Below the pieces are notes generated by a model that was not told the DNA's origin, did no database searches, and saw only the letters and a list, made by a program, of their open reading frames with translations. From Lunularia cruciata (taxonomy: Eukaryota; Streptophyta; Marchantiopsida; Lunulariales; Lunulariaceae), in assembly GCA_948567375.1 (NCBI GenBank), contig OX419762.1, forward strand, positions 8,624,001 to 8,688,000: 64,000 nt of DNA, read 5' to 3'. Position 1 is the stretch's first letter, and each line of letters opens with the position of its first letter. Shown here piece by piece: positions 20,274 to 32,399 of this stretch. The position numbers were made by a program, and so were the translations under genes.

Positions 20274-20973
20274 TCCCAAAGGAGCACCTTCTCTTTATTA
20301 TATAGACAAAGAGGATCTCCTCCAAGGAAACCCCACCATAGTCTTAGGCATATAGATAAGTGACATGTTAGCAAGCTCTACCCTTGAATTACTTACTTGG
20401 ATGGGTGACATGTTGGTCTTGGTTCTATTTGGTTTGTCAAACAAGCTTTGACCAAAGGGAATATTTTAAGGAATCTTCATGTAAGAATCTCATAATCACG
20501 TGGGTGAGGTACCATTGGAAAGCTCTTGATGAGACAAACCAGGGGGAGGGGAAGGCCAGCCTTCTCCTTCTCTCTCTCTAATGGAAAAAAGGCCAGCCCT
20601 TTCCTTCATGGGAGGAGAAATTTGTACATTTTCAAGGCCTAATTCATCCATTTAGGCCTCCAAAATTGCCTTCAAAGATTTCAGGCATATTTTGGTTAGA
20701 AGTCCCCTTTTGGTGATACCTCTTTCTGATCTATTCAGTCCATCATGTGTAACATCCTTCCAGATGTTACTAAACCAATTCTCACCTTTAAATCATATGT
20801 CTAACTATTGGTTCTAAGGTTTTCAAGTTTATTTTAGTTTCTGCCCTATTAGTAGAAGTACTCTTTTGGTGATACTTCTATTTGATCTATTTTTCCATCA
20901 TGTATAACATCATTCTAGATGTTACCAAACCAAATTTCACATCTAGATCATATGGCTAGCTCTTGGTATTAAA

Positions 20974-21090
20974 TCTAGATAGATATGAATATACAAGGAG
21001 CATGTACATTATTTGACTAGAATCAATGTCTATTTGGTGATTTAGGTTATGATCCAATGAGCCATCTCGTGCGCTCTTTCAAGAATGCAT
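20974..21090. other. Spacer after the split solo LTR
   Basis: Starts with the right target duplication tctag. I see nothing else in it. Confidence 0.5.
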
Positions 21091-21123
21091 AGATAGAAAA
21101 AAAACATCTTCATCAACAAATGC

Positions 21124-21440
21124 ATGGTGAGAATGAGAGTGTTGAATGAACATTGTATTGGAGTGCTAAAAGCTCGAGCTAAGTGAATTAAGGATGCAGC
21201 TAAAACATCTTGGGAGAAATGTGGATTTCTTAAAATGGATTAGTGTATGTGTTTTTCTACATAATTTTTTGATAAATAGAGCATATATTTGGTTAGAGGA
21301 GGATGATGATTTTATAGAGGAGGTAGAGGTATAAATAGAAGTTTTAGACCAAGGTGATGTGATGGAGCTTGAGTAAAATGGAAAGGAGACAAGAAGAATG
21401 GTAGTGCAATATTGTCTTTCCTTCAATCCGCATGTGATCT
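21124..21440 (+). pseudogene. PIF/Harbinger-like transposase (DDE_4) C-terminal fossil
   Basis: One frame reads VLNEHCIGVLKARAK, corresponding to the family's E-x-x-F-G-x-L-K-x-R block. Another frame reads VCVFLHNFLINRAYIW followed by LEEDDDDF, matching the C-x-x-L-H-N-F block and acidic tail. The spacing is right but stops and a frameshift intervene. It is a short tail fragment; the family assignment rests on these two blocks only. Confidence 0.5.
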
Positions 21441-21469
21441 TCTTAATCCATGATAAATATACTAACATG

Positions 21470-23775
21470 GATTTTCTTACTCAATGTTAAAAGTATAAGA
21501 TGTATTCTTCAATACATTTTATTAAAGATTTTAATGTCATAATGAAATAAAATTATTATATAAATTATGTTATGCTTAATTGAATTGACCTGAATATATT
21601 TTATGATTTGAATTGTGTATTTATGTTGGGGCTCCATTGGGATACACAAGTAAATGCTGGTATGCGGCTTGCATATTATTTTTAAAGGTAAGTTTGTGCT
21701 CAGTAGCATTGGCATAAGATGGGATGAATGTCAATATTTTTAGTCATTTCTAACTAGAATGTTGTGATTTTGTGAGATTTTAGGAGTGTATAAATTTTGT
21801 ATGTTTTAAGAGATATATCTCAATTTATAAATTTATAAATTATTGGTGATAAGTCCCTCTAGAGTACATTGGGATTCCCTATAACCAAGGTATGTTGGGA
21901 TCTGTTGGGAATGGTTGTCATTGGACTGTGATTTTGAGAGTATTGTTGAGAGTAGATTCAAGTCTCAGCGGGAAACACATTGATTTTGAAAATTCACCTC
22001 GATGAGAAGGGTTGTATCAAAAATTATAAATTGTGGACAAGAATATCCAGGGCTCAAGGTTTCACTTCAAGAGTTATCAAATCATTGAGAGGAGTTTGAG
22101 AGAGTTGAGAGTTTAGGAAGAGAGACACTTGAGGAAGAGAAATTACCTAAGAAGAGAGGAAGAGAATTATTGGGGAAGATAGAATTATCAATGAAGGGAG
22201 AGGAAGAGATTATGGGAAGAGAACAAAAGAGAAATTTTGAAAATTGGGGAAGGGAAAAAACCAATGTTTAAGAGAGAACTTTTCGAGTGCAAAAGACAAA
22301 GATGACAACAATTTTCTTCACTCAAGAGTGATGGATGAGGAAAATATGGAAAGCTAACTCAAGGAAGATTGGTTAATAAATTTTTACACTCTTTGTTATT
22401 GCATGATATTCATCAATTGATGTTGGATGGATAACCAAATCAAAGATTTGGTCCAAGAGATTTGGGATATAGACCTTGACCCAATGGGACTGAAAATTGT
22501 GGTCAGCATGGTATATCTACGTCCATATGTAAGTCAATATATCTCTTTGCATTTTCTTTCAACATATCTCTCAACATCTTTGTGCATTTGCTTTTGTGCT
22601 TGGTTAGATTTAAATCACACAGTTCAGATCACCTATGCACAGCGCATACCAACATAGTCCAATGCATACAAAAGACTTCAAGAAAAATGCCTAGTGCATT
22701 CAAGTGCATACCCATGTCACTTGTCTTAAACAAGCAAATACAAGCACAAATGAGTGCATGCCAATGCATGCTTAGGAAAAGTATTTCATACTTAACACAG
22801 ACTAGTTTTGGGTGAGTGTATATGAGCACATACTTTATTTCTGATTTTGTCTTCCCATGTGTTAAACATTACTTTATTGGGATTTCTTTACTAAGTCTTG
22901 GTTTTGTGTGTGGTCATTCAAGTATGTTTATGCACTAAGTTTGTGTCATTTTGAAATTGTGATACAAAGAAGGCAAGAGTTGGAAGGAGGGAGTTCATTT
23001 TGAGTGTTGCCATGATTCATGAAGTGCTTGCTTTACCATGGGATCTAAAACCAAAGAAGAGGTGTATTCCTTGCACTTCAATGATGGATTAGTTTCTTGT
23101 GCATGATAGAAAATCACACATGTATCTTGCATGATAGTGTGCCTATTTAACTTTCTGGCCTTTTCTTAGATGATAGGTTTTCTCTTTGTCCCTGCAATGA
23201 GGCCTAAGGTGGTGCATGGAAAAATCATATTGAATGTGAAAACTAAGCTTAAGGGATTAGTGTAGAAGATTAGGATTGGGCCAAGTTGGTTATATTTGCT
23301 ATGAAGGCCAAGTTAGTGGTTTTATAGAAGCAGATTAATCATCCTGATGGGCAAAGATTCAAAGATTCAAGGTGACTCATGTAGGGCAGATTCTTACTCT
23401 TCTCTATATGGATAGAAGCTTCATGGAAGAGGACAAGGCATCATTTGTTAGCAGAGGAAATGAGATAGATGTTCCATTGGAAAGAATGTAGTATTCCATG
23501 ATGTAGAGGATGAGGAGCATGATGTGGAAGGTGAGTGAGAGTAGAGTTTAGGTGAAAACCTCAAATTTTTTAACATGTACTTTCATCACATATAGTAAGT
23601 ATATAATGAATAAAATTTTGCAAGTTATGGATGGTTTGCATGTATTACTCATCCCATAAAATCCTTTTTTGTGACTATTATTACCAAATATACACACCAT
23701 AGATTAAATACTAACTAACATAGACCTTGAAAAATAGAATCTTATTTCCTACAACACAATTGAATGATTGACAAT
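21470..23775. other. AT-rich spacer without recognised gene
   Basis: I see no recognisable coding region in 2.3 kb. A purine-rich stretch (GAGAGA/GGAAGAG type) lies at about 22085-22260. Around 22620-22780 there is an irregular run of GTGCAT/TGCATA words. A possible decayed reading near 23190-23560 was not identifiable. Confidence 0.4.
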
Positions 23776-23853
23776 AATCTACATTGAACTAGCTAAGAAT
23801 CCAAAAAGGACATATGGCAAGTTATATTGGTCAAATAGTCTAAGATAATAGTT

Positions 23854-23893
<40 letters not shown>

Positions 23894-24325
23894 CTATGTC
23901 TAAAAATAATTTTTTAGCAAAGATTTAATCTTTTTTCCATATATTTCTATTGACTGCTTCACCTTAGTCTAGGATCAAGATTTGGATGTCTAACTATATG
24001 CAAAGAAGCTTGACACTACAATCATAGATGGTAGGTTTGTGCAAGAGCTAAACAAAGGTAAGATCTTTGCCAATCTTCTTAGCCCATAGCTTGGGTTGAG
24101 AAACTCTAAAGATTGAGACTCACCAAAAGGATATTATGCTTGTGAAGCACTAAACTATGGGTCACTAAGCTCAACGCCTTTTGGCCCATATCTTGGCACC
24201 TTCTTATTACCATGAGGGAAATGAACACTTTGCTCTTCCATAAATAGGAAGAATAAGATACAAAAGGTGCAATTAAAAGGTCTAGAGTTTTGGTAAAGAT
24301 ATAAATAATTATATTTGTAAATTTA
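23776..24325 (+). repeat. Dispersed ~550-bp repeat, copy 1
   Basis: Begins TCTACATTGAACTAGC and matches 36127-36667 in the same orientation over its whole length. No coding capacity is seen. The repeat stops at the family C sequence that begins near 24326. Its class is unknown. Confidence 0.8.
23856..23891. repeat. (TA)n microsatellite
   Basis: About 18 TA units inside the dispersed repeat. The homologous place in copy 2 (about 36209) has only a short acatatatga. Confidence 0.95.
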
Positions 24326-24499
24326 TTCTAAACCTCACATTTTGGGCAAAATTTTATGAATACATCACTTTGTTGGATGAACCCTTGACACTTCCAATTA
24401 TAGCTTATGGAGAACAAGGGACTTGATGCATCTATGTGTAAATTAAAATAAATTGTAGGCATTTTGATAGAGTAGTAGCCATAGTGGCAATGCCCAAAT

Positions 24500-25330
24500 T
24501 TATCATTACTATACAATAACAAATTGAGCACCTTACCCAATTCTTGGAATGACAAGACCATCAACGACAAGAGCACATAGATAGAGAGAGCACCATTCCA
24601 AGAAGGAGAATCCAAATCCAATTTCCAAAACCCAAGGTATTCAAGGGCAAGAAGCTCCTAGGCATACTAGAGAATTTTGTATTTGACTATGAATGTTAAT
24701 TTGGGGCTACAAATCTTCAAGATGAATGAAAATAGATTCTGTTAGCTTCAGGCCAATTGGATGGAACGGAAAAACTATGGTGGTAGTTTTGAGTGGAATG
24801 AGCTAAATGGCAGTTTTTTACACCAATCTTGACACAAGAAGAATTCAAGAGTGCAATAATTAGGCAATTCCAAGCAATAAATATCACACAAGCCACACGA
24901 GATAAGTTGATAGAGTTGAAGCAGATTGGTTCTAAAAGAAGCTATATCATGCAATTCCAAAATACCATTATGAAAATTCTAGATAAATTGGATGGTGAAG
25001 CTTTGGATCAATTTGTGAGGGGCTTGAAGTCACAAACTAAATTGGAAGTGACTTTGTGAGAGCCAAAACATTTAGAGGAATCCATACAATTAACTAAGTA
25101 CTTTGACTCCTTGGTTGTAATAACTTGGTCTAGGCTTTGACCTTTACAAAACCTACCAACACATTACACACGAGTGGAGAATCCGGCACTAATGGAGATT
25201 GATGCCATCCAATAGAGACCACTTGCATAATAGATCAAAAAAGATTGCAATAAAATGTTGATTTCTTTTATTGTTACCAAATTGGGAATCACATTGCTGA
25301 ATGTACACTCATGAATGGGTGATCTTGACA
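24500..25330 (+). pseudogene. Family C copy 2 gag
   Basis: The best part is open from 24829 to 25059 (FKSAIIRQFQAINITQATRD ... FVRGLKSQTKLEVTL), which is longer than the equivalent open stretch in copy 1. The zinc knuckle near 25255-25300 is unrecognisable except for spacing. Confidence 0.78.
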
Positions 25331-25479
25331 GATCACCCAAATGGAGTTTGTGGAGCAAAATGATCAAGGAAATGAGGAATACAAATAGGAGATTTGGAGC
25401 CGCATATTGGGAACTTGATTAGTTCTTGTGGGATTGAAGGCTTGACCTATGCAAGTTTGCATCACTTGCAAGATATGAT

Positions 25480-25800
25480 ATCTGATTAGGGTTGTAGGAT
25501 TTTAGTTGATTTTGGAAATTCAAAGAATTGTATGTTTGTGCAATTAGCTAAGAAATTAAGTATTCCTATCAAGCCAATAATTAGAAGTAAATTGATGATG
25601 GCGGATGCTAGAAAGAGTTCTACATTCCATACCTCACATCTTGTTACATTCAAGATTTTGAAGGAACATTTGGAGTGAATGAGGTTTGTAATTACATCTA
25701 TGCACTATGATGTTATTCTAAGTCTACCTTGGCTTGAAGATCATAAGGCTCAATTTGATTAAAATCATTAACAAATTCAAGTACAACACCAAGATATGAA
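25480..25800 (+). pseudogene. Family C copy 2 protease region
   Basis: Parallels 3790-4060 of copy 1, with SIPIKPI- and LPWLEDHKA-like traces in shifting frames. No active triplet is visible. Confidence 0.65.
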
Positions 25801-25984
25801 TTTCTGATTAGGTTGTTTGGCACCTTTGAGTAAGATACCCAAGAATAGTCAATCCCAAGATGGGAAGTTTGATAAGAAAGTAGCCATAGAGCAAGCTTTG
25901 GAGGAAGATAAGTTTATTTGTGTGATGTAGATCAACTCAATTGCGCATGGAGAATCTAAGGAGGATCAAAAGCCTCACCAAGCA

Positions 25985-26710
25985 ATGGTTGATCAAATAG
26001 TCCAAGAATTTTCAATTGTATATTTGGATGATCAGCTGAAGGGATTAACTTTTGATCGTGGTATGTCTTTCAAGATTGAGGTTTTGCCAAGAAGTACTCT
26101 AGTTAGTAGACCAATCTATCGGCTCTCACCAAAAGAGTTGGATAAGCTTCAAAAAACACTAATGGAGATGCTGGAGAAGGATTTCATATGACATAGTGCA
26201 TCTCCTTGGGGAGCACCAGTACTATTTGTTCCAAAGAGGGATGGAGGACTTTGCTTATGTTTTGATTATTGTGGCCTCAATAAAAAAATAGCTAAGAATG
26301 CATATCCCTTGCCTCAAATTGATAACTTACTTCATCAATTGAGTGGAGTGCAAGTTGGATCTTTGAAATGATTATTGGCAAATTCCCATTGATAGAGAAG
26401 ATATGCAAAAGATCACCTTTTGCATAAGGTATGGTATTTTGAGTGGAGAGTTCTACCTTTTGGGCTCACTAATGCTCCAACAATCTTCATGGATTAGATG
26501 CATCAGTGTTGTATGGGTTATTGGCTTGATACATGATGGTGTTCTTGGATAGTATTTTAATCTATAGCAAGATAGAGGTAAAACATGCAAATCATGTGCA
26601 AGAGGTCCTAAGATGATTACATCAATGGAAGTCTTACTACAAGAAGTCAAAATTTACCTTTTGGCATAAGGAAGTTATCTTCTTGGATCACAAGATCTCA
26701 TTGGAGGGGA
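25985..26710 (+). pseudogene. Family C copy 2 reverse transcriptase
   Basis: Open at 25985-26190 (GLTFDRGMSFKIEVLPRSTL, YRLSPKELDKLQKTLMEML), then broken. [17 protein letters not shown] and VFLDSILIYSK are seen. In the last block one catalytic Asp is changed to Ser (about 26543). Confidence 0.82.
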
Positions 26711-26869
26711 TCAAGATAGAAAAGGAGAAAATCAAGGTCATTATTGATTGGTCTACTCCAAAGGATGCTACGGAAGTATGGGCATTTAATGGATTGGTAA
26801 GCTTTTACCAATGGTTCATCTACTACTATGCTCATGTAGTTGCATCATTGACTGACCTCTTGGAGAAGA

Positions 26870-27330
26870 AATTGAGCTTTCAATGGACCACCAAACACAA
26901 AGAAGCATTCCAAAAGTTAAACCATTGGTGTCTTCAAGATCCATCCTTCAACTATATGATCCTCAACTACCTTGTGTGGTTGATTCAAATACTTCTAACT
27001 TTACAATTGGAGACATTGTAGCAAGAATTCTTAGATGGGTTACATCCCATTGCCTTTTTGTCTCTCCAACTTAATACCGCAAAAAAGAATTACTCTACTT
27101 GAGATCAAGAACAACTAGCAATCATATATGCCACCAAGGTATGGAGTCATTATCTCTTGGGGAAACAAGTGATCATGCAAACCAATCAAAAACCCTTGTT
27201 ATAGACATTACATTTGGCACACATGAATAATAGACATCATCAATGGGAGGAACATGTATAGTTATTTGATATCAAACTTGAGTACAAACCTGGTTAGTTC
27301 CATGTCATCCCCAATGTCCTATCATGACGA
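26870..27330 (+). pseudogene. Family C copy 2 RNase H
   Basis: Fragments TTKHKEAFQKL, DPQLPCVVD, IYATKVWSHYLLGKQVIMQT and HHQWEEH are recognisable with frameshifts between them. Parallels 5310-5690 in copy 1. Confidence 0.75.
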
Positions 27331-27449
27331 CTTGATTTGAAGTCTGTTCCTTTCATCTTGGTGACAATTATGACTGTGTCAATCAACTCCAAAGTCCAAA
27401 TTGAGTTTAAGATAACTTTATAACAAGATCCCTTCTTTCAAATGGTACA

Positions 27450-28600
27450 GGTTGTTTTGCAACATGTGACAAGGAGTACAACACCTTCTCCTTCAAGAAA
27501 GGTCTTCTATTTCATGAGAATTGGATCTATGTTCCAACCGAGGGTGATCTATGACTTGTGCGCATTCAAGAAGCCCATAAGTTACCAATCATTGGTCACA
27601 TGGGTGTGGACAAGACCTTATGTAACCTCCAATGCCAATGGTGGTGGCCCAACATGGCAAGAGATGTTTGAGAGTTTGTCCAATCTTGTGAGAGCTTCTA
27701 GTGCAACAAGGCTAACAACCAAAAACCGAGTGTACTCCTTCAACCACTCTCCATTCCATTGGCTCAATGGGAACATGTGAGCTTGGATCTCATCACATCC
27801 TTGCCCAAAACAAAGCAAGGTCACACATCAATTGTGGTGTCTCGGATAATCTAAGTAAGCAAATCCATTTGGCATCAACCTTTCATATCATGGATCCTTC
27901 AACATTGGTGCAGATCTACTTCAACAATATCTTCAAGCATCATGGGATACCTCATGTACTTAATCCTTGATTCACTAGAAAATTCCAGCAAGCACTCTTC
28001 CATATACTTGGCACCAAGCTTACTTTGTCCACAACCTATCATCCTCAAATTGATGAAAAAAACAAACATGCAAATCACACCTTGGAGAGAATGCTTCATG
28101 CCTTTGTCAATGTTCACCATACCAATAGGGATGAGTGTCCGGCAATTGCTGAGTTTGCATACAATAATTCCAAACATGCAAGCAACAAATTATCTCCTTT
28201 CTTCCTTAATTTTTGCCAAGACCAACTTGTTCTAGATTCCCTTCTTGCTCCTCTTCCATCTCATGTTCCTCATACTTCCACCTTCTTGACCACCATATCC
28301 CAATCCTTCCAACAAGCCAAATCTCATCTCCTTGTTGCTCAAAATCATTAGAAAAAATATGCAAACTACTATAATCATGATTTCACCTTTCAACTTGATG
28401 ATAAGATTATGCTCTCCTCTAGTAACTTAACTCTCCCACTTGATACCCAAGTCCATAAACTTGCTCTTAATTGGATAGGACCCTTTGATGTCACCAAATC
28501 ATCTCTCTTGTTGCTTATCGACTTGCCTTATCTTACCTTGTCACATTCACATCCACCCTATCGTTCATAGTTCCAAGTTGAAACCCTTTGTTCCTAATTC
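27450..28600 (+). pseudogene. Family C copy 2 integrase
   Basis: The zinc region is near 27560-27690 (SYQSLVTWVWTRP in one frame, WWPNMARDV in another). The core and late part read TTYHPQIDEKNKHANHTLER at 28028-28087 with the catalytic glutamate region, then EFAYNNSKHAS and QAKSHLLVAQNH. The reading ends at 28650 where the chromodomain would have begun. Confidence 0.82.
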
Positions 28601-28735
28601 ATCTTCTTCCTCCTCTTATGTCCAATCTCCTCCTCTTCCCATCCCTATCAAGCTCATGCTAGACATTCAAAGTTCCACTCATTCAAGACTCCCAATATGA
28701 TCTTCACTTTCCATTCTCTTATTTCTCCCTTTGAC

Positions 28736-31120
28736 CATAGAGGAAGTCAAGTGATCAAAACTCAAGATCAAGGGTTTGTAAGAGATTATGCAAGACAAAA
28801 CTAGAGGTTATGCAATCAATGGCTTCATGCTCTTAAATGTATCAAATCTGCTCCATCCTTCAATTCTAACTATAGAGCAAGTCAAATGACTAGAACTCAA
28901 GATCATGGAGTTAGACTAGACTTAATGCAATCAGTAGCTACATCTTTCAAAGAGTAACACATACATTCCATCTTATGTTTCTAATCGTATATATTATATC
29001 ATTGAGATCAAGTTAATACACACTCCTAATATGGAGCTCTCCAATTATCAAAGTTGAGATTGATATTATTATTATTCATATAGGGGGCCAAGTCAATCAA
29101 GGTAACTGAAGTTAAGAATTCCATACTAAAGATAGTGACAAAAAGTTGAACCATTAATATTTATTGACCTTATGTTAGTCTTATGGTAAGGAGTGAAGAA
29201 GGAGGACAAGTAGAACATGATTTTTCATAGCAAGGAGAGCCATAGTTTAAAGAAATGACCCAACTAAAGATAACTCTTTGACCATACTACTATATTCTTG
29301 GTAAATAATCCAGGTACTTCAAGATGTAAGTTCAACTATATGATATTATAATAGTGGTCTTTTAAACAAGCCTTCAATATCAAGGTCAAACACAAGAAGG
29401 AAGTAACTTTTGAGATTCTTGATGAAAACTTCTCAGTTAGGCAAATTAGTGCATAGAGTATTAATCTATATAAGTTTAATAATCAATATCCACCAACAAG
29501 AAATTGAAGAGTTACTAACTACTTACAAATGAAAAAAATTATAAGCATTCCTCTTTCATTTCTAATTTTTTATTAGGTGAAGTATATATAAGATAATAAA
29601 TGATGAATATTCATCATAAGAAAACATGATTTCAAGGAACCAATACCTATTACCTAATAAATGGTGTTACTTTCTTAGTCCAAAACTATTAGACATAATG
29701 CTGATAGACTTGAATATGTGGCAAGATCAACTAACCCAACCTTAAAATGCCTCTTGATCTCTTTGAGAAGTCACAAAAATAAAATATTTCTTCCATTCTT
29801 CACGGTCAACTTACAAGAAAATATATGAAGTTGAGACTACACCTCAAGATTAGCTTATATGACAGCAAAGAACTAAGCTACGATTGTTGAAATATCATAA
29901 CTTGAATTCCAACTCATCAAAGAGAGAAATATTTATACCACTATGTTGTTATATAATCTTGAAATTTTGATGGATATTCAAAAGATTAATTTATCACACG
30001 ATGAAAAATCTTAAATTTTCATCCTAAATTTGATGCCAACAAAAATTTGTAAATTACACGTCCATAAAAGCATGTAACAAAAAATAAAAGGATTGGATGT
30101 TAATTTTTCCTTCACTACATTGTGCTCATCACAATCTTCATATTGTATACCTTCCAAAGTAGTGACAAAAAGGATGTACACAAGTACTAGAAGAAGGATG
30201 CAATCTTTCAGACTAAGGCAATTTATAATATAGTATCTTCTTTATAAATTTTCTCATGATTGATGTAGAAGAAATTGGAGAATGTTTCCAACATAATCAC
30301 ATGATGAACACAAGGATTAGCTCTTTGAATGGTTCATTAGGTAAGTAGAAATGCTTATACAAGGAGGAGAGGTAAATAATAAGAGCAGTTTGAAATAGCT
30401 TAATCTATTCCAATCAAGTCAAAGGGTCAAAGACAATGGTTCAAAAAGTCATATACAAATCTTTGCAGGAATACGTGCATTTCTACAAAGGAAAGGTAGA
30501 TGCTAGGAGCAAGATCAAATAGTTGAGTCTATTCTAATCAGGTCATAGGTCAAAGGTGATAGTTCAAGCAATCACTAGGTTAGCGGATCTACGAGGATAA
30601 ACAAGGTAACATCATATAAATGAACTTAAAAGTAGACTTTATGAGGTAAAACGTATGATCACCCCAACCATTAAATTTACTCATTTAACAGAGGCCTTGC
30701 AAATACAAATTTAAATATACCTCAACATAAATAATATAGAATGGATTTAGGAGATAGATTTACCTTAAAGAATTACTTATGCATTTGGGGTATTCATATT
30801 TAGTACATATGAAAGTGAATACTGATGATAATAAACAAATACTTGATGAAAATTTTAATATGATTGCCATTTATATTTTTAGTCTATAGACTTGGATGAG
30901 CGTGATCTATAATAATATAAGATCAAGTCCTTGATATTCTATAGAGCTTACCTAAACCAATAAAAAAAGTTCAATAGAGATAATTTAGTACATTCACTTA
31001 TTATTTTATGTTTCTTCATGGATCAATGAATTTTTTAATCTTCCGAGGTAATCATATTTTTTACTTAAAAAAATTAAACATGGTATTAATAGTTAAGATG
31101 CATTAGTTTAACTTGTGCTT
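28736..31120. other. Decayed copia-like debris, internal order unclear
   Basis: No protein block is readable, but two pieces recur elsewhere in the window. 29055-29175 matches 35330-35440 in inverted orientation, and 30544-31052 matches 35608-36126 in direct orientation. An imperfect tandem of about 70 bp occurs around 30380-30445 and 30510-30575. The position just before a copia RNase H suggests the debris belongs to that element. Confidence 0.45.
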
Positions 31121-31129
31121 CTTTCATAT

Positions 31130-31690
31130 ATTGAGATTGAGGATATCCCTTATGCACTTTGGTATTATACTAAGAAATTCAAGGAAATGTGTCAAAGTTT
31201 GCTTTCCAGATTTTGACTTAACTAAAAGCTTCACTAGTACAAGATTGATAAGAATCCATATATGCAGAATTGTAAATTCACCAATATCTTAGTGCAAACG
31301 AAAGTATTTTGTATTAGCAGATGGTATTCATTCTCAAGCTAGGTATCATGTACGGTTATGGATAAGACAATGCAAGCATGTTGGCTTAGGAAATTATTTA
31401 AGTACCTTGGCATTTTGATCATAAAGCACCATGAATTTGATGTGATAATTAGAGTAACATGAAGATTGCACACAATCATATCATTCACGCTTTGACAAAA
31501 TACATAGAGTTACAACATCACTTTTTCTTGGAAATACATATTAAAAATTTGGCAGATTTTGTATATATTCTAACCAAGGACCACTTGCTAACTATAGACC
31601 AAACCACTGAGTAGAATCTTTTTGAAAAATTAAGGAGTTTAAAAAGCCAGATCACTAGGTGGCATCTTGTTTGAGGAACTTAGGAAACTA
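31130..31690 (+). pseudogene. Ty1/copia RNase H C-terminal fossil
   Basis: ACWLRKLFKYLG (about 31375-31410) matches the E-A-x-W-L-R-x-L-L block. KIAHNHIIHALTKYIELQHH, then FFLEIHIKNLADFVYILTKD (31459-31575) matches the closing domain with the T-K-H-I-E/D-x-x-x-H-F-I/L and D-I-L-T-K blocks. NLFEKLRSLK ends it. Two frameshifts and stops are present. Confidence 0.8.
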
Positions 31691-31959
31691 AGAAACCTGG
31701 AATTTTATTGTTAATATATCTAGTTGTAGAGAGAATAGATGTCCTATAATTTGAAGAAATGTCCTATTATTTGAACAAGATTAATGTATCCTATATAACG
31801 AAGTCTAAATTGGCTTAGATGTGATCCCTCAAAAGACAATTATTGGATCTATCTAACACTCGGCATTCCAAAATCTGAAAAAGTCTGTAGTATCTACTAG
31901 AAAGAAAAATTCTAGTAGTCAATTTGTGAAGAGGTTGATAATGAAAGTCTAAGAATTAC

Positions 31960-32170
31960 TCTCCCATGATCTCTTATGGTTTTGAAATAGTCTTCAACAG
32001 GAAGGGATTGCTTGTACTTTACTGAGTTAAAATATAGCATATACATGAACTTTTATGGTTTTGAAATAGCCTTCACTAGGAGTAGACTGCTCGTTCTTTT
32101 TTAAGTTAGACAGCAATATTATGCTTGTACTTTATCAAGTTAAAATATATTATCAAATGTATAACTTTTA
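31960..32170. repeat. Imperfect tandem repeat, 3' of the copia fossil
   Basis: Related units contain TTATGGTTTTGAAATAG and GCTTGTACTTTA/TCAAGTTAAAATATA. They start near 31974, 32052 and 32122. They probably lie in the 3' untranslated part of the copia element. Confidence 0.5.
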
Positions 32171-32399
32171 TGTGATTTTAGACTCTAAATCTCAAGTGTG
32201 GAGAGTTGTTCGATATATCCGCACCTCGTTTCACCTTGTGGGCTATACTCTGCATCTTGTCACTACACCACAGACTGGCTCAAATTTTGTTTAGGTTTCA
32301 TTGTCATTTCTATTGAGATATACCTTGTTCTTCTACTTAAGTCGGGCTTCTTTTAAATCCCATATCTAGATTACATCATTCCAAAGACGTGAGAAGTAC

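Larger units (their letters stand above)
10340..20973 (-). repeat. Solo family A LTR, split by the family B element
   Basis: The two LTR pieces are 10340-10421 and 20274-20973. Together they align, in reverse orientation, with the 591-bp solo LTR at 38761-39351. The outer flanks are an exact 5-bp target duplication, tctag at 10335-10339 and tctag at 20974-20978, which proves that the pieces were one insertion. The joined length (782 bp) exceeds the usual 591, mostly through a tandem duplication of about 156 bp (copies starting near 20697 and 20853). The start base pattern is decayed (TTTAATACC for TGTAATACC). Confidence 0.9.
24326..28735 (+). mobile_element. Second family C element, no 5' LTR, chromodomain and most of 3' LTR deleted
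   Basis: Internal sequence parallels 2645-7061 of the first copy from before gag to the end of integrase. The 5' LTR and primer site are absent; the homology simply starts next to the dispersed repeat. At 28650/28651 the sequence jumps from ATCCCTATCA (equivalent of 7061) to AGCTCATGCT (equivalent of 7613 in the LTR), a deletion of about 550 bp. About 85 bp of LTR end remains. The element is a double-truncated fossil. Confidence 0.88.

Noticed and set aside
22580-22815. Possible CRISPR-like or satellite array of GTGCAT words
   Set aside because: Words are irregular in spacing and sequence, and the window is plant nuclear DNA.
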